Part shown: positions 5,130-5,515 of the stretch, piece by piece | Layout of the letters: each line of letters opens with the position of its first letter | Numbering within the stretch: position 1 is the first letter of the stretch | DNA from: Deltaproteobacteria bacterium | GTDB lineage: Bacteria; Desulfobacterota; Desulfobacteria; Desulfobacterales; SG8-13 | Direction: 5' to 3' | DNA: 5,515 bases | Assembly (NCBI GenBank): GCA_024639205.1 | Contig: JAHEIV010000223.1 | Span: forward strand, 1-5,515 | Notes under the pieces: generated by a model | What the model was told of the DNA's origin: nothing | The model's input: the letters and a program-made list of their open reading frames with translations, nothing else | Database searches by the model: none | Position numbers and translations under genes: made by a program

Positions 5130-5515
5130 ATGGAGAAGAAGAATCTGCCCATGATACCGGCTGACCGTATCGATGATCTGCACAACCTGGAACTTGCCGA
5201 AGAGGCCGACCTGGTCCTGTTCATGGCCGGCAACCAGTTCATGGTGATGAATGAGCTGCTGCGCGCTTTCCAGCAGGCCCACCCGGAGGTGCAAAAGATA
5301 TTCTATGAAACGCTGCCCCCCGGCCTTGAGCTGAAGCAGATTCTGACGGGCGGGGCGCTGTTCGGTGAAAATGTCCTTACCGTTTATCCGGACATATACA
5401 CTTCGGTAAATGAACAAGGAATGCTCACGCTGATTGAAACCGGCCACATTTACAAAGACAATTATCAGCTCTATCTTCACAACCGGCTTGCTCTTATGGT
5501 CTGCGATGGGAATCC
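5130..5515 (+). CDS. ModA-like substrate-binding (PBP-fold) protein, 3' partial
   Basis: The first 128 residues of a protein that runs off the window. After about 26 charged residues (MEKKNLPMIPADRIDDLHNL...) comes LVLFMAGNQFMVMNELLRAF (28-47), then PPGLELKQIL (63-72), YPDIYTSV (86-93) and YLHNRLALMV (115-124). This is the first lobe of the ModA/TupA-like class of periplasmic-binding-protein folds, which bind molybdate, tungstate or similar oxyanions for ABC importers. Serine/threonine side chains and main-chain amides at such loops usually hold the anion, but I cannot assign the ligand. There is no signal peptide or lipobox and the start is well fixed, so the protein looks cytoplasmic. It could be an anion sensor or storage protein, a domain of a regulator, or a binding protein delivered in another way. 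It lies 102 bases after the GalT-like gene and probably has its own promoter, though none is convincing. What follows downstream would decide its role. Confidence 0.75.
   Translation, partial: MEKKNLPMIPADRIDDLHNLELAEEADLVLFMAGNQFMVMNELLRAFQQAHPEVQKIFYETLPPGLELKQILTGGALFGENVLTVYPDIYTSVNEQGMLTLIETGHIYKDNYQLYLHNRLALMVCDGN

Noticed and set aside
5061..5480. Long - strand open frame opposite the ModA-like gene
   Set aside because: The + strand frame has recognisable binding-protein motifs and a good ribosome binding site; the - strand translation has none.

Overview
The window looks like a piece of a Gram-negative chromosome, most probably from the Desulfobacterota (a Desulfosarcina or Desulfobacter-type sulfate reducer). 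That placement is an inference from moderate-to-high G+C, the mix of genes and the style of the proteins; no ribosomal or other marker gene is present to prove it. All seven complete or partial + strand genes and the single - strand gene are densely packed, with no long empty stretch. I see no RNA gene, insertion sequence, CRISPR array or origin.

Left part (1-1788): two tandem, paralogous SPFH/Band 7 (prohibitin/HflC-like) genes. The first enters from outside the window and overlaps the second by 4 bases. The second encodes a predicted lipoprotein. They share the motif GELTTEEFY and the same C-terminal layout, so they probably form a hetero-oligomeric membrane-associated ring in the way HflK/HflC or prohibitins do. 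Middle (1806-2189, - strand): a small bactofilin, convergent with the SPFH pair and separated from it by only 17 bases. A good sigma70-type promoter lies immediately upstream of it.

Right part (2324-5515, + strand): a PduO-type cob(I)alamin adenosyltransferase; a small low-G+C protein of two SH3-like repeats; a minimal FAD/NAD(P) ferredoxin-reductase-type flavoprotein; a divergent galactose-1-phosphate uridylyltransferase-like protein of the HIT superfamily; and the first 128 residues of a ModA-like periplasmic-binding-fold protein that appears to lack a signal peptide. The spacings (16, 71, 28 and 102 bases) allow partial co-transcription, but the functions do not make one obvious pathway. 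The adenosyltransferase supplies adenosylcobalamin and the flavoprotein is a small redox module. The last gene may belong to molybdate/tungstate or other oxyanion handling continuing downstream.

Overall this reads as an ordinary housekeeping and accessory mix rather than an obvious new system. The points most worth checking are the lipid-anchored SPFH partner, the apparently cytoplasmic ModA-like protein, the GalT-like enzyme of unknown substrate, the low-G+C SH3 gene, and the bactofilin promoter that implies a leaderless or nearly leaderless message.
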